This document shows, one piece after another, positions 1-7,814 of a stretch of 64,000 nucleotides of DNA. Under the pieces are notes generated by a model. The model was not told where the DNA came from. It did no database searches and saw nothing but the letters and a program-made list of their open reading frames with translations. The position numbers and the translations under genes are program-made. Origin of the DNA: Lentzea kentuckyensis (GTDB taxonomy: Bacteria; Actinomycetota; Actinomycetes; Mycobacteriales; Pseudonocardiaceae). The DNA lies in contig NZ_MUYM01000032.1 in NCBI RefSeq assembly GCF_002150765.1, forward strand, positions 56,544-120,543, given 5' to 3'. Within the stretch, counting starts at the first letter, position 1, and each line of letters opens with the position of its first letter.

Positions 1-701
1 TGCTTCTGGATCAGGGCAAGCGTTTGCAGCACGGAGTCGTGCAGGTGGGCGGCGATCTCGGCGCGTTCCTCGGTGCGGATGCGCGCGCGGCGTTCCGAGT
101 CCAGGTCGCGCACCAGCCGCATCCACAGCGGCACGGTCAGGACCGCGACACCGATCAACGTGGCCAGCACGGAGAGCACGACGGTCGAGAGGTTCTGCAC
201 GGAGTCGTTGACCACGAGGAACGCGGCGACCCCCGCCACGACCAGCGCGCCTCCCGCCACCGTCCGCACGATCCCCGTCTTCCCCTGCGCGAACGCCCCG
301 TCCTTCCAGCGGCGCCGCTGAGCCTCGTCCGCCTCGCGCCACACGACCGCGGCGCCCACGAGTGCGATGGCGATCGGACCGGTGATCCAGCCGCTCCACG
401 CCCCGTTGAGCAGCCCGGTGAACACCGCGACGCCGATGCCGAGGGCGGCCAGGCCGACGGCCTGCTGCCACTCCTTGCGGTCCTTCTCGGTCTCCGGCTC
501 GGCCACGGTCGACTGCGGGACGAACATCCACAGCAACGCGTAGGCGATGATCCCGATCCCGCTCAGGGCGGCGAACACGGCGAAGACCGCGCGCACCCAG
601 AAGACGGGTGCGCCGAGGTGGTCCGCCAGTCCGCTAGCGACGCCCGCGACCACCCGGCCGGTGCGTCGACGGCGCATCGGCTCAATCCGTGCACTCACCA
701 T
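1..701 (-). CDS. PspC-domain two-component sensor histidine kinase (3' end outside window)
   Basis: Membrane sensor kinase of the NarL/LiaS (HisKA_3) class, cut by the left edge of the window. Reading leftwards from an ATG at 701, the N-terminus has an Arg-rich PspC domain (RRTGRVVAGVASGLADHLG), then several hydrophobic segments ending near NDSVQNLSTVVLSVLATL. The dimerisation and phosphoacceptor helix follows, with the expected His in AEIAAHLHDSVLQTLALIQ. The ATP-binding domain and the partner LuxR-type response regulator would lie to the left and are not visible. An ATG at 677 is an alternative start. The gene is divergent from another PspC-domain gene, an arrangement typical of envelope-stress two-component loci. 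The intergenic repeat at 731-776 is a likely operator. The ligand is unknown. Confidence 0.85.
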   Translation of the reverse strand, partial: MVSARIEPMRRRRTGRVVAGVASGLADHLGAPVFWVRAVFAVFAALSGIGIIAYALLWMFVPQSTVAEPETEKDRKEWQQAVGLAALGIGVAVFTGLLNGAWSGWITGPIAIALVGAAVVWREADEAQRRRWKDGAFAQGKTGIVRTVAGGALVVAGVAAFLVVNDSVQNLSTVVLSVLATLIGVAVLTVPLWMRLVRDLDSERRARIRTEERAEIAAHLHDSVLQTLALIQK

Positions 702-730
702 CCGATCGTCACACGTCCTCGGCTGTTGTT

Positions 731-776
731 CATCAGGGATGACCCCGGTTCCGCGAATCAGGGCTGGTCCCTGATG
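731..776. promoter_or_regulatory. Repeated ATCAGGG / CCCTGAT operator between divergent PspC genes
   Basis: CATCAGGGA (731-739) is perfectly mirrored by TCCCTGATG (768-776). An extra ATCAGGG copy at 757-763 pairs with CCCTGAT at 769-775 over five bases. The cluster lies in the roughly 110-bp gap between the divergent sensor-kinase and PspC-protein starts. This is what an autoregulated response-regulator operator should look like. Assignment to the partner regulator is inference, because that gene lies outside the window. Confidence 0.5.
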
Positions 777-809
777 TGGTTCCAGGCGTGGCAGCGCAAC
801 CTTTACATC

Positions 810-1982
810 GTGAGCGGGACTGAGAAGGCAATGCAGGGCGTGGCGGACACGCTCAGAGAGTTCTGGGCCCACCGGCCGGTGCGGCCCCGTGCGGGGCGGA
901 AGCTCGGCGGCGTCGCCACCGGGATCGCCATGCGCTTCCAGATCGATCCGGTGATCGTGCGGATCGCGTTCGTCGCCCTCACGTTGTCGGGCGGCGTCGG
1001 CATTGCGCTGTACCTGGCCGGCTGGCTGCTGCTGCCAGAGGAGGGCGACGAGGTCTCACCGCTGGAGTCGCTGATCAACAAGGGCCACAGCTCCATGTCC
1101 CAGGGCCAGACGGTGCTGCTGGGGTTCCTGATGTTCCCCGCGCTCGCCTACACGTTCGGGAGCGGCGGGTTCCAGGTCTTCGTGACGCTGGCCGCGGCGG
1201 TCGCGTGCATCTACCTGCTGCAGAAGAACCGTGGGCACCTGCAGCCGGCTGCACTCGCCGACCCCGCGCCCATGACGCCGCCGGTGCCGGGGGCACCGGC
1301 CTGGGACCCGCTCGGGGCCGCTCCGTTCGCCTGGGACCTGCCGGAACCGGCGCCGCGGCCACAGCCGCCGGCACCTCGTCCGCGCAAGCCACGCGTCGGG
1401 CTGGCCACGCTGGGCGTGGCGACGCTGGTGATCGCCGGTTCCTCGATCGCCGGGCTCTGGTCGCCGTGGTTCACGATTCCGCACGTCATCGGCCTGCTGA
1501 TCGCGGTGCTGGCGGCGGGTCTGCTGATCGGCTCGTTCACCGGCGGCGGGCGCGGCCTCGTCTGGCTGCTGATCCCGCTGTCCGTGGTGGGCTTCGCCAT
1601 GACGACGGTCAGGTTCGACGGCCCCAACGACTTCGGTGACGTCGACGCGACACCGAAGACCGTGGCCGAGGTCAAGGACAGGTACGAGATCACCGTCGGC
1701 AGCGTGATGCTCGACCTGCGGCAGCTGCCGGACTCCGGTTCGGTGAAGACCGCGGTCGAGGCAGACCTCGGCGAACTGGTCGTGCACGTGCCGAAGAACG
1801 CCGACGTGACGTTCAACTGCGAGGCGTCGTCCATCGGCGAGCTCAACTGCCTCGGCCGCAAGGCGGACGGCAGCACCGTTCAGGTCAGCGACACCGACCT
1901 CGGTGCCGACGGCGAGGGCGGGTTGAAGATCAACCTGGACGTTCTGACGAGCGTCGGAGAGGTGAAGGTGCTCCGTGACTGA
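810..1982 (+). CDS. PspC-domain membrane protein with LiaF-like C-terminal domain
   Basis: About 390 residues. A PspC domain near the N-terminus (GRKLGGVATGIAMRFQIDP, then a transmembrane stretch ending GWLLLPEE) is followed by several more hydrophobic segments and a Pro-rich linker around PAPRPQPPAPRPRK. The C-terminal domain (YEITVGSVMLDLRQLP, GELVVHVPKNADVTFNC) resembles the LiaF or 'toastrack' beta-domains of envelope-stress proteins. A GTG at 810 is taken as start; an ATG at 831 is possible. It probably senses or buffers membrane or cell-wall stress together with the divergent sensor kinase. Its stop overlaps the start of the next small membrane protein, so the two are co-transcribed. 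Confidence 0.75.
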   Translation: MSGTEKAMQGVADTLREFWAHRPVRPRAGRKLGGVATGIAMRFQIDPVIVRIAFVALTLSGGVGIALYLAGWLLLPEEGDEVSPLESLINKGHSSMSQGQTVLLGFLMFPALAYTFGSGGFQVFVTLAAAVACIYLLQKNRGHLQPAALADPAPMTPPVPGAPAWDPLGAAPFAWDLPEPAPRPQPPAPRPRKPRVGLATLGVATLVIAGSSIAGLWSPWFTIPHVIGLLIAVLAAGLLIGSFTGGGRGLVWLLIPLSVVGFAMTTVRFDGPNDFGDVDATPKTVAEVKDRYEITVGSVMLDLRQLPDSGSVKTAVEADLGELVVHVPKNADVTFNCEASSIGELNCLGRKADGSTVQVSDTDLGADGEGGLKINLDVLTSVGEVKVLRD

Positions 1983-2166
1983 TCATCAGCCGGTGATGCG
2001 CAGGCGGATCGACCCGCTGGCCCTGGTGTTCGGGATCGGCGGCGGGCTGATGGCGGCCTACGTGCTGAGCAACGGGACCTTCTGGTTCGACTTCCGCTGG
2101 GCGCTGGGAGGAACGGCCATCGTGGTCGGACTGGTCCTGCTGACCAACTCCCTGCGCCGCAGATGA
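1975..2166 (+). CDS. Small membrane protein co-transcribed with the PspC protein
   Basis: A 63-residue protein starting at a GTG that overlaps the preceding stop codon by 8 bp, which suggests translational coupling. It has two hydrophobic segments (LALVFGIGGGLMAAYVLS and LGGTAIVVGLVLLTN) and a short basic tail (LRRR). No family assigned. Small membrane proteins often accompany PspC/LiaF-type genes, so a role in the same envelope-stress module is likely but inferred. Confidence 0.7.
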   Translation: MTDHQPVMRRRIDPLALVFGIGGGLMAAYVLSNGTFWFDFRWALGGTAIVVGLVLLTNSLRRR

Positions 2167-2223
2167 AAACCATGAACGGCGCTTTTGTGGACCTGAGGTC
2201 CACAAAAGCGCCGTTCATGGTTT
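2167..2223. terminator. 57-bp perfect palindrome, bidirectional terminator
   Basis: Positions 2167-2194 are perfectly self-complementary to 2196-2223 around a single central G, giving a 28-bp stem. The arm begins AAACCATGAACGGCGCTTTT, so A/T runs flank it on both strands. It fills the gap between the convergent PspC operon and guaA and should terminate both. Confidence 0.85.
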
Positions 2224-2226
2224 AGG

Positions 2227-3786
2227 TCACTCCCACTCGATGGTGCCCGGGGGCTTGGAGGTCACGTCGAGGACTACGCGGTTGACCTCGGCGACCTCGT
2301 TGGTGATGCGGGTGGAGATGCGCTCCAGCACCTCGTAGGGCAGGCGGGTCCAGTCGGCGGTCATGGCGTCTTCGGAGGAGACAGGACGCAGCACGATCGG
2401 GTGGCCGTAGGTGCGGCCGTCGCCCTGGACGCCGACGCTGCGGACGTCGGCCAGGAGCACGACCGGGCACTGCCAGATCGTGCGGTCGAGACCGGCCAGG
2501 GTCAGCTCCTCGCGCGCGATGGCGTCGGCCTGGCGCAGCGTGTCGAGGCGGTCCTGGGTGACCTCGCCGATGATCCGGATGCCGAGGCCGGGGCCGGGGA
2601 ACGGCTGGCGCTGCACGATCGTCTCCGGCAGGCCGAGTTCGGTGCCGACGCGGCGCACCTCGTCCTTGAACAGCGCGCGCAGCGGCTCGACCAGCTCGAA
2701 CTGCAGGTCGTCCGGCAGGCCGCCGACGTTGTGGTGCGACTTGATGTTCGCGGTGCCCGCGCCGCCGCCGGACTCGACGACGTCCGGGTAGAGCGTGCCC
2801 TGCACCAGGAACCGGTAGTCACCCTCGGCCTTGAGATCGCGCTCGGCCTGCTCGAACACGCGGATGAACTCGCGGCCGATGATCTTGCGCTTCTCCTCCG
2901 GGTCCGTGACGCCGGCGAGAGCGTTGAGGAACCGCTCGCGGGCGTCGACGGTCACCAGGTTGATGCCCGTGGCGGCCACGTAGTCGCGCTCGACCTGGGC
3001 GCGCTCACCGGAGCGCAGCAGGCCGTGGTCGACGAAGACGCACGTGAGACGGTCGCCGATGGCGCGCTGCACGAGGGCCGCGGCCACGGCGGAGTCGACA
3101 CCGCCGGACAGGCCGCAGATCGCCTTGCCGTCGCCGATCTGCTCGCGGATCCGGGTGACCTGCTCGTCCACGATGGACGACGTCGTCCACTGCGGACGGA
3201 TGCCCGCGATGTCGTGCAGGAACCGGCGCAGCACCTCCTGGCCGTGTGGCGAGTGGTGCACCTCCGGGTGGTACTGCACACCGGCGAAGCGGCGTTCGGT
3301 GTCCTCGAACGCGGCGACCGGCGCGCCCTCGCTGGTCGCGGTGACGGTGAAGCCCTCTGGCGCCTTGGTGACGGCGTCGCCGTGGCTCATCCACACCGGG
3401 TGGCTCGCCGGGAGCTCCTGGTGCAGCGCGCCGCCCTCGGTCGGCACGCTCAGGTCCGTGCGGCCGTACTCGCGGGTGCCGGTCTGTTCGACCGCGCCAC
3501 CGAGTGCGCGGGCCATCGCCTGGAAGCCGTAGCAGATGCCGAAGACCGGGACGCCGGTCTCGAACAGCTTCGGGTCGACCTGCGGGGCGTTCTCCTCGTA
3601 CACGCTCGACGGGCCACCGGAGAGAACGATGGCCAGCGGGTTCTTGTCGAGGATCTCGCTGACCGTCGCGGTGTGCGGGACCACCTCGGAGTAGACCTGG
3701 GCCTCGCGTACGCGGCGGGCGATCAGCTGCGCGTACTGGGCGCCGAAGTCGACGACGAGAACAGGGCGGTTGCTGGTGTCGGACAC
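2227..3786 (-). CDS. guaA: GMP synthase (glutamine-hydrolysing)
   Basis: Converts XMP, ATP and glutamine to GMP, the last step of guanine nucleotide synthesis in the cytosol. The 519-residue product has the usual length. The N-terminal class-I amidotransferase domain has the nucleophile in [15 protein letters not shown] and the catalytic His/Glu in [10 protein letters not shown]. The ATP-pyrophosphatase domain has the P-loop [14 protein letters not shown], and the C-terminal dimerisation domain ends KPPGTIEWE. The frame stays open upstream to 3993, but homologous sequence begins at [17 protein letters not shown], so the GTG at 3786 is chosen. guaB and guaB3 lie about 7-9 kb away on the same strand, as in mycobacteria. 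Confidence 0.96.
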   Translation of the reverse strand: MSDTSNRPVLVVDFGAQYAQLIARRVREAQVYSEVVPHTATVSEILDKNPLAIVLSGGPSSVYEENAPQVDPKLFETGVPVFGICYGFQAMARALGGAVEQTGTREYGRTDLSVPTEGGALHQELPASHPVWMSHGDAVTKAPEGFTVTATSEGAPVAAFEDTERRFAGVQYHPEVHHSPHGQEVLRRFLHDIAGIRPQWTTSSIVDEQVTRIREQIGDGKAICGLSGGVDSAVAAALVQRAIGDRLTCVFVDHGLLRSGERAQVERDYVAATGINLVTVDARERFLNALAGVTDPEEKRKIIGREFIRVFEQAERDLKAEGDYRFLVQGTLYPDVVESGGGAGTANIKSHHNVGGLPDDLQFELVEPLRALFKDEVRRVGTELGLPETIVQRQPFPGPGLGIRIIGEVTQDRLDTLRQADAIAREELTLAGLDRTIWQCPVVLLADVRSVGVQGDGRTYGHPIVLRPVSSEDAMTADWTRLPYEVLERISTRITNEVAEVNRVVLDVTSKPPGTIEWE

Positions 3787-4122
3787 GTCGCCAAGGATCT
3801 CATGCGTGGACGGTGAACTGCCGACCGGTGGCGGCCTGAACCAGGTGATCAGGGTGGGTGACGCGGTGCGACGACCGGCTGGGCCGTGGGCGCCTCGGGT
3901 GCACGATTTGTTGCGGCACTTGGCACCGCTTGGAGATGGTGCTGGATCCGCTCGGGGCGGCCGACGTGCTCGGTGACGTTGGCCACGTGACACGCGTCCG
4001 CGCGTTCGTATGGCGTGCGATCGCCACGCGAATTGAGACGCATCCGGCCGAACGGTCCACCGCGAGCGGCAAGCGGGGCCTCATCGAGTACGTGCAGGCC
4101 AATAGGGCTTAACGTGACTCTC
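3787..4122. other. Intergenic region between divergent guaA and aldehyde dehydrogenase
   Basis: This 336-bp gap must hold the promoters for guaA (leftward) and the aldehyde dehydrogenase (rightward). I see no convincing gene, riboswitch or strong inverted repeat in it. The sequence TAGGGCT at 4104-4110, just before an in-frame GTG at 4114, could be a -10 element for a nearly leaderless aldehyde dehydrogenase transcript. Confidence 0.5.
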
Positions 4123-5568
4123 ATGGACGCGTTCACGCCGCAACCCAGGCCGTGCTGGGTCGCCGGCCGCCCCGAGCAGGGCGAGCAGGCGTTAGAGGTC
4201 TTCCACCCGTTCGACGGCACCGAGGTCGCCTCGGTGGCCGTGCCGGGCAGAGATCAGGTGGAACGTGCGGTGGCAGCCGCCGCGGCCGTCGCGAAACAGT
4301 TCCGGCGAACACCCGCGCACGTGCGGGCCGAGGCGCTGCTGCAGGTGTCGCGGACGCTGGCCGAGCGCGCGGAGGAGATCGCCGAGACGATCACCGCCGA
4401 GAACGGCAAACCGCTCAAATGGGCCGAGATCGAGGTTTCCCGGGCGGTCAACACGTTCCGGTTCGCCGCGGAGGAGGCCCGCCGGTTCACCGGTGGCCTG
4501 CAGCGGCTCGACACCGAGGCCGGTGGCGTGGGCCGGATGGCGATCGTCCGGCACGTCCCGCGCGGGCCGGTGCTGGCCGTGGCGCCGTTCAACTTCCCGT
4601 TGAACCTGGTGGCGCACAAGGTCGCGCCGGCGCTCGCGGTGGGTGCGCCGGTGATCGTGAAGCCCGCTTCGGCGACACCTCTCTCAGCTTTGCTGCTGGG
4701 CGAGATCCTGGCCGAGACCGATCTTCCCGAGGGCGCGTTCTCCATCCTTCCCGTGCGCGGCAAGGACATGGACGTGCTGGTGCGCGACGAGCGGCTGCCG
4801 GTCATCTCGTTCACCGGCTCCACGAAGGTCGGCTGGGCGCTGATGGAAGCCGCGCCGCGCAAGCACGTCGTGATGGAGCTGGGGTCCAACGCGGCGGCCA
4901 TCATCTGTCCTGACTGGACGGACCTGGACCACGCGGCGAAGCGGATCGCGACGTTCGGCAACTACCAGGCCGGGCAGTCGTGCATCGCGGTGCAGCGGGT
5001 GATCGTGGACCGCTCGAAGGCCGACGAGTTCGTGCCGAAGCTCGTGGACGCGGTGGAGGCGCTGAAGACCGGCGACCCGCACGACCCCGAGGTCGAGGTC
5101 GGGCCGTTGATCGACGAGGACAACGCCCGGCGCGTCGAGGAATGGGTGCACATGGCCGCCGACGCGGGCGCTCGCGTGCTGATCGGCGGCAAGCGGACCG
5201 GGACGACCGTCGAGCCGACCGTGGTGGCGGACGTGCCGTCCAGCGCCAAGCTGTGGACCGAGGAGATCTTCGGACCGGTGCTCGTGGTGTCCGTCGCGGA
5301 CGGGGTGGAGGACGCGTTCGCGCAGGCCAACGACACCAAGTACGGGCTGCAGGCCGGGGTGTTCACCCGCGACGTGCAGGTGGCGTTCGAGGCGGCGGCC
5401 GAACTCGAGGTCGGCGGCGTGATCATCGGTGACGTGCCGTCCTACCGCGCCGACCAGATGCCTTACGGCGGCGTGAAGGGATCGGGCACCGGACGCGAGG
5501 GTGTCCGGTCGGCGATGGAGGACTTCACCGAGGAACGCGTGACGGTGCTGACCGGAATCCAGATCTAG
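4123..5568 (+). CDS. NAD(P)-dependent aldehyde dehydrogenase
   Basis: Oxidises an aldehyde to the carboxylic acid (or acyl-CoA) using NAD(P)+; the substrate cannot be read from the sequence. The 481-residue protein has the family landmarks: the N169-type region VAPFNFPLNLVAHK, SFTGSTKVG in the cofactor fold, the general-base Glu in VMELGSNAAA, the catalytic Cys in YQAGQSCIAVQRV, and EEIFGPVLVV. ATG 4123 is chosen; GTG 4114 in frame is an alternative. It is transcribed alone and converges with the FAD monooxygenase gene, with only 9 bp between the stops. Confidence 0.9.
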   Translation: MDAFTPQPRPCWVAGRPEQGEQALEVFHPFDGTEVASVAVPGRDQVERAVAAAAAVAKQFRRTPAHVRAEALLQVSRTLAERAEEIAETITAENGKPLKWAEIEVSRAVNTFRFAAEEARRFTGGLQRLDTEAGGVGRMAIVRHVPRGPVLAVAPFNFPLNLVAHKVAPALAVGAPVIVKPASATPLSALLLGEILAETDLPEGAFSILPVRGKDMDVLVRDERLPVISFTGSTKVGWALMEAAPRKHVVMELGSNAAAIICPDWTDLDHAAKRIATFGNYQAGQSCIAVQRVIVDRSKADEFVPKLVDAVEALKTGDPHDPEVEVGPLIDEDNARRVEEWVHMAADAGARVLIGGKRTGTTVEPTVVADVPSSAKLWTEEIFGPVLVVSVADGVEDAFAQANDTKYGLQAGVFTRDVQVAFEAAAELEVGGVIIGDVPSYRADQMPYGGVKGSGTGREGVRSAMEDFTEERVTVLTGIQI

Positions 5569-5577
5569 GCACGGGAT

Positions 5578-6834
5578 TCAGCTGTAGCCCAACGCCCGGC
5601 GCCGCACGCCGTCGCTGTCCTCGCCGGCGACGTGGCCGTCCGGTCTGATCACGCGCCCCGCCGAGACCGTGAAACCCGGTCCGGCGGCGCGTGATCCCGC
5701 GATCAGCTCGCCGCCGTCGGTGGTCAGCGGCGAATCGGTGTAGGCGAACGGCGTGAACAGCTTGCCGGAGTCGATGCCCTCACCGGTTTCGAGCGCCTTC
5801 TGCCGTGCTTCGCGTTCTTCGTCGTTGCCGGGCACCAGAAAGCGCATGGTGTCACCGGTGATGCGGAGGTTCTCGTCGGCGGCGGCACCGCGTTCGACGT
5901 CGTAGGACGCCAGCAGGCCCGGTCCGGCCTCGCCCCGCCGGTCGGCCGCGATCTTCCAGGCCGCGTTGTCGGCGTCGCAGATCCCGGAGTTCAGGCCGCG
6001 GGCACCGAACGGGCTCATCACGTGCGCCGCGTCGCCGGCGAGCAGGATCCGGCCCTCTCGCAGGATTTTCGCGCGGCGCTGGTGGAAGCGGTAGGTGGAC
6101 TGCCAGACGACCTCGTACGGCTTGTCGCCGACGATCGCGCGGATGTGGTCGTCGGTGAGCTGGACGTCTTCTGCCACCTGCCAGTCGATCCGCCAGACGC
6201 CCTTCGGTTGCGGGTGCAGCAGAACCTGGCGGCCAGGGTTCCAGGGCGGGTCGAAGTAGAAACGGCGTTCGGGTGTCTCGAAGTCCAGGTCGACGCGGAC
6301 GTCGGCGATGATGAACCTGTCGTCGAACGAGAAGCCCTCGAACGGGATGTCCAGGAGTTGCCTGACCCTGGAGTGCGCACCATCCGCGGCGATGCAGTGG
6401 GTGGCCCTGATTCCGTCCCGCGTGGACACTCCGGTGTCGTCCTGGGTCAGGCTTTCGAGGGCGTGGCCGTAACGGAGTTCGATCAGCGGCTCGGCGCGGA
6501 CCCGTTCCTCCAGCAGCTGTTCCACGACGGTCTGCGGGGTGTTCACGAACGGCGGGAAACCCTTGGCCTCGGGGAAGGTGAGGGTCAGCACCTCGCGGTC
6601 GCGGTGGAAGGTGCGGCCGGTGTACCAGGTGACGCCGGCATCGGCGACGGCCTGCCCGACGCCGATGCGTTCCAGGATCTCCAGTACGTCGCGCTGCACG
6701 CAGATCGAGCGGCTGCCCGCTCTCGCGCGCTGTTCCTGGGCCTCCAGCACGATGCTCGGCACGCCGGCTCGCGCGAGGAACAGCGCCGCGGTGAGGCCGA
6801 CCGGCCCGGCGCCGACGACCAGCACCGGGCTCAT
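5578..6834 (-). CDS. FAD-dependent aromatic-type monooxygenase
   Basis: A 418-residue flavoprotein of the p-hydroxybenzoate hydroxylase fold. The N-terminal dinucleotide motif is VVGAGPVGLTAALFLARAG, the DG motif lies in CIAADGAHSRVRQLL, and the FAD-ribityl GD motif in ILLAGDAAHVMSPFGARG. It resembles phenol or pentachlorophenol hydroxylases but is short and lacks the C-terminal thioredoxin-like domain many of them carry. The start ATG overlaps the stop of the metallo-beta-lactamase-fold gene (ATGA, 6831-6834), so the two are translationally coupled. It is the last gene of a three-gene catabolic-looking operon; the substrate is unknown. Confidence 0.88.
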   Translation of the reverse strand: MSPVLVVGAGPVGLTAALFLARAGVPSIVLEAQEQRARAGSRSICVQRDVLEILERIGVGQAVADAGVTWYTGRTFHRDREVLTLTFPEAKGFPPFVNTPQTVVEQLLEERVRAEPLIELRYGHALESLTQDDTGVSTRDGIRATHCIAADGAHSRVRQLLDIPFEGFSFDDRFIIADVRVDLDFETPERRFYFDPPWNPGRQVLLHPQPKGVWRIDWQVAEDVQLTDDHIRAIVGDKPYEVVWQSTYRFHQRRAKILREGRILLAGDAAHVMSPFGARGLNSGICDADNAAWKIAADRRGEAGPGLLASYDVERGAAADENLRITGDTMRFLVPGNDEEREARQKALETGEGIDSGKLFTPFAYTDSPLTTDGGELIAGSRAAGPGFTVSAGRVIRPDGHVAGEDSDGVRRRALGYS

Positions 6835-7802
6835 TGCAGGGCGTCCCAGACGGCGCGGTCGCGTTCGGCGGTCCAGATCTCCGGCCAGTCCTTGCCGTCG
6901 CACTCGTCCCAGTACCGCTGCACGTCGAACGGCAGGCAGTGCTCGAAGATCGGCCAACGCCCGTAGCGGCCTTCGAGAGTCTTGTGCGCCAGTTCGAAGG
7001 CCTGCTTGAGCGTGCCACCCTCGGCGTGCACGCCACCGACCGTGCGACGCAGTTCGTTGAGGAAGTGCCTGCTCTGGTTGATCGCCGCCTCGACCTCGTA
7101 CCGGTCGCGGGCGACCTTGCCCCGTCCGCCGACGAGCACCTCGGCACCGAGGTCCTCGATCTCGTCCAGAGTGGACGTAGCCCACTCGTCGTGGAACGCG
7201 TCACCGGTGTAGAGCGCGGCCTGCGACTCGACCAGGTCGCCGGCGAACAGGATGCGCTGCTGCGGCAGCCACGCCACGATGTCGCCCGCCGTGTGCCCGC
7301 GGCCGAGGTGTTGCAGCACGAGATCGCCGCGCTCGTCGCCGAGCGGGATGCTCATCCGGTCGGAGAACGTGAGCGTCGGCCAGGTGAGACCGGGGATCTC
7401 CTCCGGCCGTTCGAAGAGCCGCGGCATGCGGCCGAACTCGCTCGCCCAGTCCTGCTGCCCGCGTTCGGCGATCAGCACCCGTGTCATCTCGTGCGTGACG
7501 ATCTCCTGGGCGTCGAACGCGCTGGCGCCGAGCGTGCGCACGGCGTGGTAGTGGCTGAGCACGAGGTACCGGACGGGCTTCTTGGTGTGCTCGCGGAGCT
7601 GCGCGAGCCACCGGCGCGCGGCCGCCGGGGTGGCACGCGCCTCGAAGCAGATCAGGAAGTCCTCGGCCTCGATCGCCCCGACGTTGGGGTCACCCTCGGC
7701 GGTCAGGGTGTAGACGCCCTCGGCGAGCTCGACGAACACCTCGTCCTTCGGGGCGAGGTCGGCGCTGGAGGCAAAAGGCTTCTTCGGCGGCTTTGTGGCC
7801 AT
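6831..7802 (-). CDS. Metallo-beta-lactamase-fold hydrolase with altered metal motif
   Basis: A 323-residue protein with the MBL-fold layout: a first motif in LVLSHYHAVRTLGA, a later GRGHTAGD (H170) and FAGDLVE (D189). The usual HxHxDH signature is changed to H84-Y-H86-A-V-R, losing the Asp and third His that bind the second metal. The C-terminal GxH position also reads GGRGK. It may bind one metal or have a different chemistry. It follows the GMC oxidoreductase by 12 bp and overlaps the FAD monooxygenase by 4 bp, so it probably acts on a product of one of these oxidoreductases. Confidence 0.82.
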   Translation of the reverse strand: MATKPPKKPFASSADLAPKDEVFVELAEGVYTLTAEGDPNVGAIEAEDFLICFEARATPAAARRWLAQLREHTKKPVRYLVLSHYHAVRTLGASAFDAQEIVTHEMTRVLIAERGQQDWASEFGRMPRLFERPEEIPGLTWPTLTFSDRMSIPLGDERGDLVLQHLGRGHTAGDIVAWLPQQRILFAGDLVESQAALYTGDAFHDEWATSTLDEIEDLGAEVLVGGRGKVARDRYEVEAAINQSRHFLNELRRTVGGVHAEGGTLKQAFELAHKTLEGRYGRWPIFEHCLPFDVQRYWDECDGKDWPEIWTAERDRAVWDALQ

Positions 7803-7814
7803 GCCTACACCGTG

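Noticed and set aside
3787..3993. Upstream extension of guaA
   Set aside because: The frame is open, but the extra residues are low-complexity and the GuaA fold begins at the GTG at 3786.
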